From assembly GCA_903827955.1 (NCBI GenBank), contig CAIKKJ010000043.1:1-42856 (forward strand): a stretch of DNA of 42,856 nucleotides, read 5' to 3'. The notes below the pieces were generated by a model. It did no database searches and was not told the DNA's origin. It worked only from the letters and a program-made list of their open reading frames with translations. Each line of letters starts with the position of its first letter. Position 1 is the stretch's first letter. Below are positions 24,209-31,768 of this stretch, in pieces. Source of the stretch: an uncultured Verrucomicrobia subdivision 3 bacterium (GTDB lineage: Bacteria > Verrucomicrobiota > Verrucomicrobiia > Limisphaerales > UBA11358). The translations under genes and the position numbers were made by a program.

Positions 24209-27200
24209 TCAGTGGATGATGATGGTGTAATTCATGCTGACCGTGCGGTTGGCCAAATCAGTCACCTGAACCGTAAAATTGAAAGCACCCGTTGCCGTGG
24301 GCGTGCCCGACAAGGTTGCCGTGGCGGCATTAAAGGTCATTCCCGGAACCAACCCCTCAAGGTTGGGCGCCGACCAGACGTAAGGAGGCTGACCACCCGT
24401 GGCGGTAAAGGTTACCGGCGTATAAGCTGTGCCGACTGTGGCATCCGAAACAGTCGTTGGCGTCACTTGAATAAATAACTGGTTAATGACGTCGGCGATG
24501 CTGGTGCCGTTGGGATAAACCACCGGCTGGTTGGTGGAACTATCAAACGATGCCCAGGCCAGGACGGACAATTGGTTGCTGGCGCCAAAGAAATTTCCGC
24601 CGGTCACTTCATTCAAGAAGGCATTCGTGCTGGTGAAAAAGAATCGCTGACTGCCATTGGCGTATATATTGCCAACCTTGTTGTAGGTAAAGCTGGTCCG
24701 AGGAATGATAGTGCCTGGACCCGCCAGACTCGTCAAAATTTGACTTTGATCAAAGTTCAGGTTGCGAGCGACGCTCCCGACCACCGGGGCGGCCGACGGA
24801 CCGCTGGCAAGGTCTTGCGCCCGAATCAGCAGGTCAGGTTGCGTGATTACCCGCTGGTAAAACTCCGTCACCGGTTGGCTGTTGGTGATCCTGACCATGG
24901 TGTAATAGTTCGTCAACGGCTGGAAAAATTGCCCCAGCAGTGAATCGTAATTGGCCCGGATCATTTGAACCCGGCCGATACCCTGTCGTAATGCAGGCGT
25001 CGCTGGCACCGATGCGCAAATTACAGGTTTGATGAGCAAGGTGGTTACCAAATAAGGAGTGTTGGTCGTAGTCGTATAGTTTAGCTGGCCAAGAATGTTG
25101 TTATACAACGGATCCGAAGCACCAATCGTGGTCTGATTGATCCCGATTGTTTGCAGTTGAGTTGAAAGGATTGTCAAATCGCACCATTGCGGCGGGACAA
25201 TATAAAAATCTCCAATAGATCCGTAGTTGGTTACATACGTCACATAGTTGGTAATATTGCCGAGGAAAAAGTTGGTTGGATACACGAAATGGTCGAAAAA
25301 CGTATTCGTAAAGCATGGGCCAAAGAAGCAATTTACATAAGTCCTATAAACCGGGATCGATTGCACCACATATTGTAGAGGATACCCGATTAACGCATTT
25401 GATGAATTTAGAATTTCCGTTGTATTTGTAATCGTAATAACAGTCGGGTAGTTAGTGATGAACGTATTTGTGTGGATTGAGCCGCCAAAATTGTATGAAT
25501 ATTGGCTTACAATATTTGTCAAAACCGAGTTAGTAAACGCCAACTGCGGCTCACAAATACCAGGACGTATTTGCATGAGATAATTAGTGTATGGCAAAAC
25601 GGTTTGCTGATAATAAGTCAGCAAATTACCAGATGAATTTTGCGTTGTGACCAAGCTCACATTGGTCGTATAAGATAGATTCGTCTCCAACGGAATAATC
25701 TGAAAACCGCACCATGTGGATGGGATGATAAGAAAGTCGCCACTCTGAATATTCGTGTAATAAAAATTAGTCGAGCCTGCAAAGCTTAACACATCTGGGC
25801 TTCCCAGGGCCGTGGAATACGCATTCGTTATAATAACCGACACAGGACTGTTAGAGTAAAAGTGGTTCGTAAATATGTTGTTAAATACATAGCTGTATTG
25901 CAAAACGACATTGGTTACGGCGGAATAAGTCAATACTGGCTCACAAATACCCGGATACACGGCATAGTTATAATTAGTATACTGGTCAAATACGTTTTGA
26001 ATTAGACCATAGGCATTGCCGCCTATGGTGAAGTTCGTGCCGACGCTTCCGCTCGTGTTGTAACCAGCAAAAATGGTGGTGTTAGTAACACCATTCTTAT
26101 AAGGCGGATTGCCCAGCGGGAAGGATAGTCTCAAATCAAATCCGCACCAATTGGTGGGAATCAGGAAGAAATCACCAGAAATCAAATTGGTCTTGAATGT
26201 CACCGAATTAGTCTTGGCAATCAGCGGACTTCCGTAGGGCGCTCCAATGTTGTTCGTTATCCAAATGGATTGAACAGTAATAAATCGATTAGTGTAGAAA
26301 TGATTCGTAAACACATTTCCAAATGAATAAGTCCAATTTGTGACCCATATATAATTGGTAGAAACAGGAAGTGTTACCAGTTTGGGTGGACCTTGATACG
26401 GGGCGCCGGTGTAATTAGTCAGATAAGAAACATAATTCGTCACCCAAGTAAAACCAGGAAACGTCGTGGATCGCAAAATTTGGAGCCCAGGATAAAGCTG
26501 TAACAAAGTGGCCGGATCGTTAGTTTTAGCAGCATCAATAAAATTGGCCAAGTCCAGCGTGGAAATGGTGGTGAACGGTTGGGTAATATCGTAGTTGATG
26601 ACAGTTGGCCCAGGCTGGTTGGTAAAGTAATAGATGTTGGTCAACACCGTGACATTTGGCAAACCGCCAGCCAGCGTGTTTGAAAACACGGGCAAAACCG
26701 ACTGATTCGTATAGTAGGGAATCAGATTGGTAATGATGACGAATGTAGAAGACTCCGAATTCCAACTAATTCCTGGATAATTATTAGTCAGAACCGTTGG
26801 ACTCATGAATGGCGACACTAATGAGAAATTCGCGAGTGAATACGTATTGGTAACCAACGGAGGGTCACCATATTGAATCGTAGACCAATTTGTAAAAGGA
26901 ATAATACCGTTTGTCGGGTATATCGCCATACCATTAGATAACACTGATGGTGGATTGGTATAGGGAGGCGACAGATAGACATAATAGGGAACACCATAAT
27001 TAGTAACCACCTGATTGATAAAATTAGTATTAACGCCAAAAATTGTTATACCTGGGAAATTTGACAAAACTTGGTCAGGTGGCAGCGTCGGCAGTATCGA
27101 AAGAGCGCTCAAGGGGAAGGTTGTAAACAATTGCGGAGGTTGCACGTTAGTTTGCAACAGGAGGGAACCAGACGGAGCCGTGGCCTCAAAGTTGACGTTG

Positions 27201-28099
27201 TTGGAACTCATCAGATACCGCAGGCCCGCCACGTCATCGCGGGTCAGTCCGTTGTAAAATCCGCCATCAAACAAAAAAAATGAAGCGACCGACGTGTAGC
27301 TGTCAGCAAAGATGTCAACCACCAGGGGAATGGTCACCGCCAGTTCGCCGCTGCCGGTGCACACTTCAAGGATGTCATAAGTGTAAAGTGTGCCATTGAT
27401 GTAGGGCGAGTATTGAACCTGATTCAAAGGAGAATCAATGATGTCAAAATTGCGTTGCACCACGAGATACAATTCATCACGCGGACACGTGCCGCCCGAG
27501 GGCAGAAACCGGTCATGCAAGGTCCAGGCATAACGTTCTGGCTCCGCCAACCCCATCTGCTCAACCAGCAGCATCAAGGTGGAAGAACGCAGGTCAGTCA
27601 AGCCAGCCGCCTGCGCCGTGTAGTTGATCTGCTGTGATTCCAGCGGGAAATCAGCCAGGTTTATCGTATACGAATCCAGAGTATTGGTGGCTGAGACTGC
27701 CAACGGACTGCCGGTGTAGGGGTCGTTGATATTTCCCGAAAGAATGCCATTGGTCGGAGAACTTAAAAACAACAGCATATTGGTCTGACCACACATGACG
27801 CCGTTCATCATGGCCGCAGCGGAATCGATATTCGTCAAACCAGCCATGCCGAAGTAATTGATAAAAGTGGCGTCACTGGCGTAATACATGACCGGCGTTA
27901 CCCGACGGTATTCTTCAGCCAAGTTTTTGGGCGTCCCCACATCACCCGGCAAGCCATAACCAATGATCGGCTGTTCCCAGGCGTCGCCGCCGGAACCACC
28001 GCCAATCGCCGGACCGATGATGGAAAACGCCTGCGCAAACTGGGTGGGCATCAATACCAGCAAGCCGGCCCAGAAAATATTTTTAATCAATTTCCGCAT
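24209..28099 (-). CDS. Large exported protein with three WCGF/PGICEP repeats and a C-terminal Ig-like domain, 1296 residues
   Basis: Function unknown. I chose ATG at 28099 because it starts a clean signal peptide (MRKLIKNIFWAGLLVLMPTQ, cut near AFAQA) and lies 7 bases past the upstream stop; longer frames run into that gene. Residues about 25-320 form an N-terminal domain with STLMLLVEQMGLAEPERYAW and NGLTRDDVAGLRYLMS. The latter resembles the end of matrixin metallopeptidases, but there is no HExxH, so protease activity is not supported. Residues about 590-1040 hold three long repeats, each with SGDFxxIPxxWC and PGICEP-like Cys motifs. The last 85 residues (VSDATVGTAYTPVTFTATGG to SMNYTIIIH) are a He_PIG/Ig-like domain. 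The repeat region is more AT-rich than its surroundings and very rich in Tyr, Asn and Thr. Confidence 0.78.
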   Translation of the reverse strand: MRKLIKNIFWAGLLVLMPTQFAQAFSIIGPAIGGGSGGDAWEQPIIGYGLPGDVGTPKNLAEEYRRVTPVMYYASDATFINYFGMAGLTNIDSAAAMMNGVMCGQTNMLLFLSSPTNGILSGNINDPYTGSPLAVSATNTLDSYTINLADFPLESQQINYTAQAAGLTDLRSSTLMLLVEQMGLAEPERYAWTLHDRFLPSGGTCPRDELYLVVQRNFDIIDSPLNQVQYSPYINGTLYTYDILEVCTGSGELAVTIPLVVDIFADSYTSVASFFLFDGGFYNGLTRDDVAGLRYLMSSNNVNFEATAPSGSLLLQTNVQPPQLFTTFPLSALSILPTLPPDQVLSNFPGITIFGVNTNFINQVVTNYGVPYYVYLSPPYTNPPSVLSNGMAIYPTNGIIPFTNWSTIQYGDPPLVTNTYSLANFSLVSPFMSPTVLTNNYPGISWNSESSTFVIITNLIPYYTNQSVLPVFSNTLAGGLPNVTVLTNIYYFTNQPGPTVINYDITQPFTTISTLDLANFIDAAKTNDPATLLQLYPGLQILRSTTFPGFTWVTNYVSYLTNYTGAPYQGPPKLVTLPVSTNYIWVTNWTYSFGNVFTNHFYTNRFITVQSIWITNNIGAPYGSPLIAKTNSVTFKTNLISGDFFLIPTNWCGFDLRLSFPLGNPPYKNGVTNTTIFAGYNTSGSVGTNFTIGGNAYGLIQNVFDQYTNYNYAVYPGICEPVLTYSAVTNVVLQYSYVFNNIFTNHFYSNSPVSVIITNAYSTALGSPDVLSFAGSTNFYYTNIQSGDFLIIPSTWCGFQIIPLETNLSYTTNVSLVTTQNSSGNLLTYYQQTVLPYTNYLMQIRPGICEPQLAFTNSVLTNIVSQYSYNFGGSIHTNTFITNYPTVITITNTTEILNSSNALIGYPLQYVVQSIPVYRTYVNCFFGPCFTNTFFDHFVYPTNFFLGNITNYVTYVTNYGSIGDFYIVPPQWCDLTILSTQLQTIGINQTTIGASDPLYNNILGQLNYTTTTNTPYLVTTLLIKPVICASVPATPALRQGIGRVQMIRANYDSLLGQFFQPLTNYYTMVRITNSQPVTEFYQRVITQPDLLIRAQDLASGPSAAPVVGSVARNLNFDQSQILTSLAGPGTIIPRTSFTYNKVGNIYANGSQRFFFTSTNAFLNEVTGGNFFGASNQLSVLAWASFDSSTNQPVVYPNGTSIADVINQLFIQVTPTTVSDATVGTAYTPVTFTATGGQPPYVWSAPNLEGLVPGMTFNAATATLSGTPTATGAFNFTVQVTDLANRTVSMNYTIIIH

Positions 28100-28106
28100 A
28101 CAAATT

Positions 28107-30089
28107 TTATCGCAACAACTTGATCTGGTAGAAGCCGGCGTTATTGCCGCCGACATAAATCGAATCGGTCGTGCCCGCCGCAAACCTAGGTGAACCGACG
28201 TTGGTCCAAGTGGTAAAATTGGCAGTGGTCAGCACCTGATAGGTGGCCCCCGGTTGCGTGTTCCAGGTCAGGAAAAAACCTTGCTGCGTCTTAACCAACT
28301 GTTCTTGCAACCAGGTGGCAGGTTGTGACGGGATACTACCGCTTAAGAATGCACCATAAACCGTCAACCGTGAGCTGCCGAGTTTGGAGGTTGCGCTTGG
28401 CCATTGACTCAGGTCGCTGCCATAGTTGGCCACCATCCATTCAAACGGGATTCCACCCCAACTGTAACCCTGCCAAGTTTGTCCGTTGGCTGACGGGGAA
28501 ATGGGGGAGCGCCGGCCATCGGTGGTTACATAATCTACCTGGAAGCCAGTGGTGCTGTTGGCCGTCAATCCGTTGGCCGCAGTCATTGTCCATTGATTAC
28601 TGGCAACCACTGCGGTGGGCGTCGAAGATCCATTGACATAGATTTCATAGTTCGAAATGGAAAGTCCCAGCAAGTTAGCCCAAGTTACCAACAACTGCGG
28701 CTGATAGACACCATTGCTGACTACGAAGGGCGCCCACACAAATGGTGCCGGCATCGCTTGCAATAAGGATGAGGCGTTGATGTAACGCTGGGCATAGAGA
28801 TCGAAGCTATTGGCCAGGCCGGCAAAGCCAGTCCAAACCACGAGAAATTGGTTGGCACCATCCGATGCCACTGTGGGGTGCATCTGCTGGCTCACCGTGG
28901 TGGTGTTCACGCGGAATTCAGAACCGGTCAACGAGCCGGTGTTGTGAACATACTGGGCATATACGCCTTCGCGTGAACCGTCTTGGGCCAAGCTTGTCCA
29001 TATCACCAGATAATCCAATCCCAGCGCGCTGATCCGCGGCACATACTGGTCGCCATATTGGTAAGTGTTAATGCGGAAAACCGATCCATACGCGTTGCCG
29101 GAACTGTTGTATGCCCGCCCAAAAATATCAAAACTGTTTTTCAAAACCGTCCGGTCACTGGCGGTCCAAGTTATCAGGTAACTGCCATCAGTAGCCACCG
29201 CCACCGAGGGAGCCGCGCACGGATTGGAATCCGTATTGACCAAAAATTCATTACCCGACGCCGCGCCGGCACTGGTGAATTTACGGGCGTAAATATCCAC
29301 ACTCGGCGCCGGAGCATTGGCGGTGCTCACATAGGTTGAATTCGTTCCCAGCGAGGGTGCCACCACGCGCTGTTGCTCGGAAACCCACGTCACAATAAAC
29401 CCGCCACCGGTCAAGGCAGCAACCGCCGGCGACCTTTGATTGAAAGCCGTGCTCTGATTCACCAAAAACTCGCCGCCGATTTTTTGGCCGGTGGGCGAAA
29501 GCAACTGGCCGTAGACATCCTGCATAGAATTTGAACCGGCCTGATTGAAGCTAGCCCAGATGACAACCACGTTGCTGTTGTTAAGCACCGTCACAGCGGG
29601 ATTGATCTGAAAATTGGCGTTAAAGGTATTTACTTGAACGTCGTTGGTGGTCGAGAACGTATTGGTTGATGTCAGGAACCGCGCGAAAATCCGCTGATAA
29701 CTTGGCTTACCGCCCTGCCACACAAAAACCGCGCCGCCACCTTTCAGCAAAGCCACGCGGGCATTTTCCTGACTGCCCGCACCGGCTGCATTCACACGAA
29801 ATGTGCCCAGCGTGCCAGACAATGTGGTGTCCAAACGACGGGCGCTCACGCCCCAGCTATCGCCGTCAGTGATGTTATCCTGCCAGACCAAAAAACCGCC
29901 CGAGGTTGAAACCGCAAGATCGGGAAAAACTTGGTCGCCGGGGAGCGCGCCGACGATGGGATATTCCGTGCCGTTGGCGTTGTAATAGTTGGTCTGGGCC
30001 TGCGCTGGAATCGTAGAAACTAAAAAACCTGCCAGCCCCAGACAGGCGGCAATAAAACCGAGGCGGACGGACGACACGGATGACTTCAT
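28107..30089 (-). CDS. Exported seven-repeat beta-propeller-like protein, 660 residues
   Basis: Signal peptide MKSSVSSVRLGFIAACLGLA continuing to IPAQAQ, hence the start at 30089. An ATG at 30200, just after the exonuclease stop, would add 37 residues and cannot be excluded. Residues about 35-440 hold seven units of 50-75 residues with the pattern PxVAxxxxGGFLVxW...D.YAxxxxxxG...FxVN (for example VAVATDGSYLITWTASD, GLDYLVIWTSLAQDG), suggesting a seven-bladed propeller. Then comes an Fn3-like stretch (LLVTWANLLGLSISNYEIYV), a GIPFEWMVANYGSDLSQWPS segment and the C-terminal LTWNTQPGATYQVLTTANF module that recurs in exported Verrucomicrobiota proteins. No catalytic motif seen. It is the first of the exported-protein genes after the envelope complex; a structural or binding role is inference. 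Confidence 0.78.
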   Translation of the reverse strand: MKSSVSSVRLGFIAACLGLAGFLVSTIPAQAQTNYYNANGTEYPIVGALPGDQVFPDLAVSTSGGFLVWQDNITDGDSWGVSARRLDTTLSGTLGTFRVNAAGAGSQENARVALLKGGGAVFVWQGGKPSYQRIFARFLTSTNTFSTTNDVQVNTFNANFQINPAVTVLNNSNVVVIWASFNQAGSNSMQDVYGQLLSPTGQKIGGEFLVNQSTAFNQRSPAVAALTGGGFIVTWVSEQQRVVAPSLGTNSTYVSTANAPAPSVDIYARKFTSAGAASGNEFLVNTDSNPCAAPSVAVATDGSYLITWTASDRTVLKNSFDIFGRAYNSSGNAYGSVFRINTYQYGDQYVPRISALGLDYLVIWTSLAQDGSREGVYAQYVHNTGSLTGSEFRVNTTTVSQQMHPTVASDGANQFLVVWTGFAGLANSFDLYAQRYINASSLLQAMPAPFVWAPFVVSNGVYQPQLLVTWANLLGLSISNYEIYVNGSSTPTAVVASNQWTMTAANGLTANSTTGFQVDYVTTDGRRSPISPSANGQTWQGYSWGGIPFEWMVANYGSDLSQWPSATSKLGSSRLTVYGAFLSGSIPSQPATWLQEQLVKTQQGFFLTWNTQPGATYQVLTTANFTTWTNVGSPRFAAGTTDSIYVGGNNAGFYQIKLLR

Positions 30090-30202
30090 TGGACAGGGCG
30101 ACAATACACCACGGCGGAGGATTTGTCGAAAAAATCCCCGCGCTGCCGGCACATGGTTTGCCATGCCGGCCACAAGTTTGTTCATGCTTCGCAAATTCAT
30201 TT

Positions 30203-31084
30203 TCAAATCAACTCCGTCTGCCGCGCCGCAGTCTGCGTTTCCAGTTCCGCCAGCAGGCCTTTGAATCCCCACTGCTGAAACAGTCCGCGCAACTGTTTTA
30301 CATCCGCCGGACGCACCAGTAATTTTTCCGGCACCAGATCGCACGGCACATCCTGCAACCGCACCAGCGACTGGTTCCGCCGCACAACCTCGGCCGAGGC
30401 TGCGAGCGACGCCCGCAATTTATCCGACTTCACTTCGTTCAAACGGGCAAATAATTTTTCAATCGAACCAAATTCTTGCAACAAGCTGGCAGCGGTCTTC
30501 GGCCCCACGCCCGGCACACCGGGAATGTTATCCACCGCATCACCCATCAACGCCAGCCAGTCGGCTACCTGTTCTGGCTCCACGCCTGACTTGGCGCAAA
30601 CTTGTTCGCGTCCCCAAATTGTCCCGGTCTTGTCGTTCGGGTTCAATAACCCGACCCGCGCCGTGACCAACTGCATAAAATCTTTGTCCGAACTAGCAAT
30701 CACCGCATTCCAGCCCAGAGCTGCCGCGCGCTGCGCAAGACAGCCGATGTAATCATCCGCTTCCACGCCGTCGCCGCAAAATTCTGCCACGCCCGCCGCC
30801 GCGAGATATTTTGAAATCTCGTCAAATTGCGGCCGCAACTCATCCGGCATTGGCGGCCGCTGGGCTTTGTATTCCGGCAATGCCGCCATCCGCTCCGCAC
30901 TCAAACCACCATCCCACACCACCACCAAGTGCGTTGGCGCAATCGCCTGACGCATCTTTTCCAGCATCTTCAAAAAACCATAAATGGCATTCGTCGGCTG
31001 CCCGGCTGGCGAACGCAAATCGCGGATGGCGTGAAACGCGCGATAGGCATACGCATGACCGTCAATAATCAGCAACCGGCTCAC
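30203..31084 (-). CDS. Stand-alone 5'-3' exonuclease / flap endonuclease (PolA N-terminal type)
   Basis: A 293-residue PIN/FEN nuclease equal to the 5'-exonuclease domain of DNA polymerase I without the polymerase. Metal-binding carboxylates are present: LIIDGHAYAYRAFHA, VVVWDGG, GDGVEADDYIG and VIASSDKDFMQLV, then DWLALMGDAVDNIPGVPGVG with the helix-hairpin-helix DNA-binding loop (GVGPKTAASLLQEFG). It should remove RNA primers or flaps. Start is GTG at 31084, overlapping the preceding stop by four bases (GTGA), so it is translationally coupled to the secretin-end gene. A DNA-repair nuclease between envelope genes is unexpected. Whether the genome also has a full polA cannot be seen here. Confidence 0.92.
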   Translation of the reverse strand: MSRLLIIDGHAYAYRAFHAIRDLRSPAGQPTNAIYGFLKMLEKMRQAIAPTHLVVVWDGGLSAERMAALPEYKAQRPPMPDELRPQFDEISKYLAAAGVAEFCGDGVEADDYIGCLAQRAAALGWNAVIASSDKDFMQLVTARVGLLNPNDKTGTIWGREQVCAKSGVEPEQVADWLALMGDAVDNIPGVPGVGPKTAASLLQEFGSIEKLFARLNEVKSDKLRASLAASAEVVRRNQSLVRLQDVPCDLVPEKLLVRPADVKQLRGLFQQWGFKGLLAELETQTAARQTELI

Positions 31085-31752
31085 TGCGCGGACTTAGGCA
31101 ATTTTTCAATAGACTGAACTTTTTCCACCTTCTCGGTGACCTGCCCGGCGCCGGGCGGTTGCGCGGGAATCGTGCCTTGGGAAAACGGCAGTTCCTCGTC
31201 GGAATGCGCGCGGTTGCCGGCCGGATCCACAATCGTTGCTGTGACAAAAATCATCAGATTCTTTTTCGTCGTCTGTTTGCTCGCGCTCTGGAACAAGCGG
31301 CCAAACATCGGCACGTCACCAATGATCGGCACCTTGTCCTTGGTGCTCTGCACCTGGGAGGAAATCAAACCGCCAATGACGACGGTCTGGTTATCCCAGA
31401 CGTTCACCGTGGTCACAACCTGGCGGATGGTGAAATCCGGCAACAAGACCGGCAACTGCACGACGTTCAAATTTCCCGTCACGGCGGGGATGTTTGGCGG
31501 AATGTCGTAGCCGTTGAAGTCTGTGAGCGACGGAATCAAGGCCAGATTGATGGTGTAACCATCGGACAGAACATAGGGAACCACGTCGAGAATCGGACCC
31601 GTTTCGACCGGTGTGGTGGTGAACGTGATGGCGGATGTCCCGGGCGTCGAATTGATCGTCTGCGCCTGTGCGCCACCGATCAGAGCAATGAACCCAAATG
31701 AAAGCGCAGTGAGTGCGAGTTTGGATGCGGAATTAGGATAGATTTTTTTCAT
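31081..31752 (-). CDS. C-terminal end of a split secretin, with its own signal peptide
   Basis: 223 residues. Signal peptide 1-31 (LALTALSFGFIALIGGAQAQ). The mature part begins where the upstream gene stops: PVETGPILDVVPYVLSDGYT (48-67), then VWDNQTVVIGGLISS (119-132), KVPIIGDVPMFGRLFQS (140-156) and KKNLMIFVTATIVDP (163-177). These are the last conserved strands and the 'GDIP-LF' signature of GspD/PilQ secretins, which form the outer-membrane pore. The tail (178-223) is polar and variable. There are no N-domains, so it cannot be a full secretin alone. It presumably completes the barrel together with the upstream product. RBS GAGGG at 31759-31763; the gap to the upstream stop is 16 bases and the frame differs. 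Confidence 0.85.
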   Translation of the reverse strand: MKKIYPNSASKLALTALSFGFIALIGGAQAQTINSTPGTSAITFTTTPVETGPILDVVPYVLSDGYTINLALIPSLTDFNGYDIPPNIPAVTGNLNVVQLPVLLPDFTIRQVVTTVNVWDNQTVVIGGLISSQVQSTKDKVPIIGDVPMFGRLFQSASKQTTKKNLMIFVTATIVDPAGNRAHSDEELPFSQGTIPAQPPGAGQVTEKVEKVQSIEKLPKSAQ

Positions 31753-31758
31753 TTTCGT

Positions 31759-31763
31759 CCCTC
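31759..31763 (-). promoter_or_regulatory. Ribosome binding site of the secretin-end gene
   Basis: GAGGG on the minus strand, six bases before the ATG at 31752. It argues that the second secretin piece is translated in its own right and is not debris from a frameshift. Confidence 0.75.
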
Positions 31764-31768
31764 AATGA

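Noticed and set aside
28100-28183. Longer start for the 1296-residue protein
   Set aside because: It would overlap the preceding gene and put 28 charged residues before a normal signal peptide.
30090-30344. Longer start of the 660-residue protein inside the exonuclease gene
   Set aside because: The extra residues overlap the nuclease reading frame and do not look like an export signal. The ATG at 30200 remains a minor alternative.
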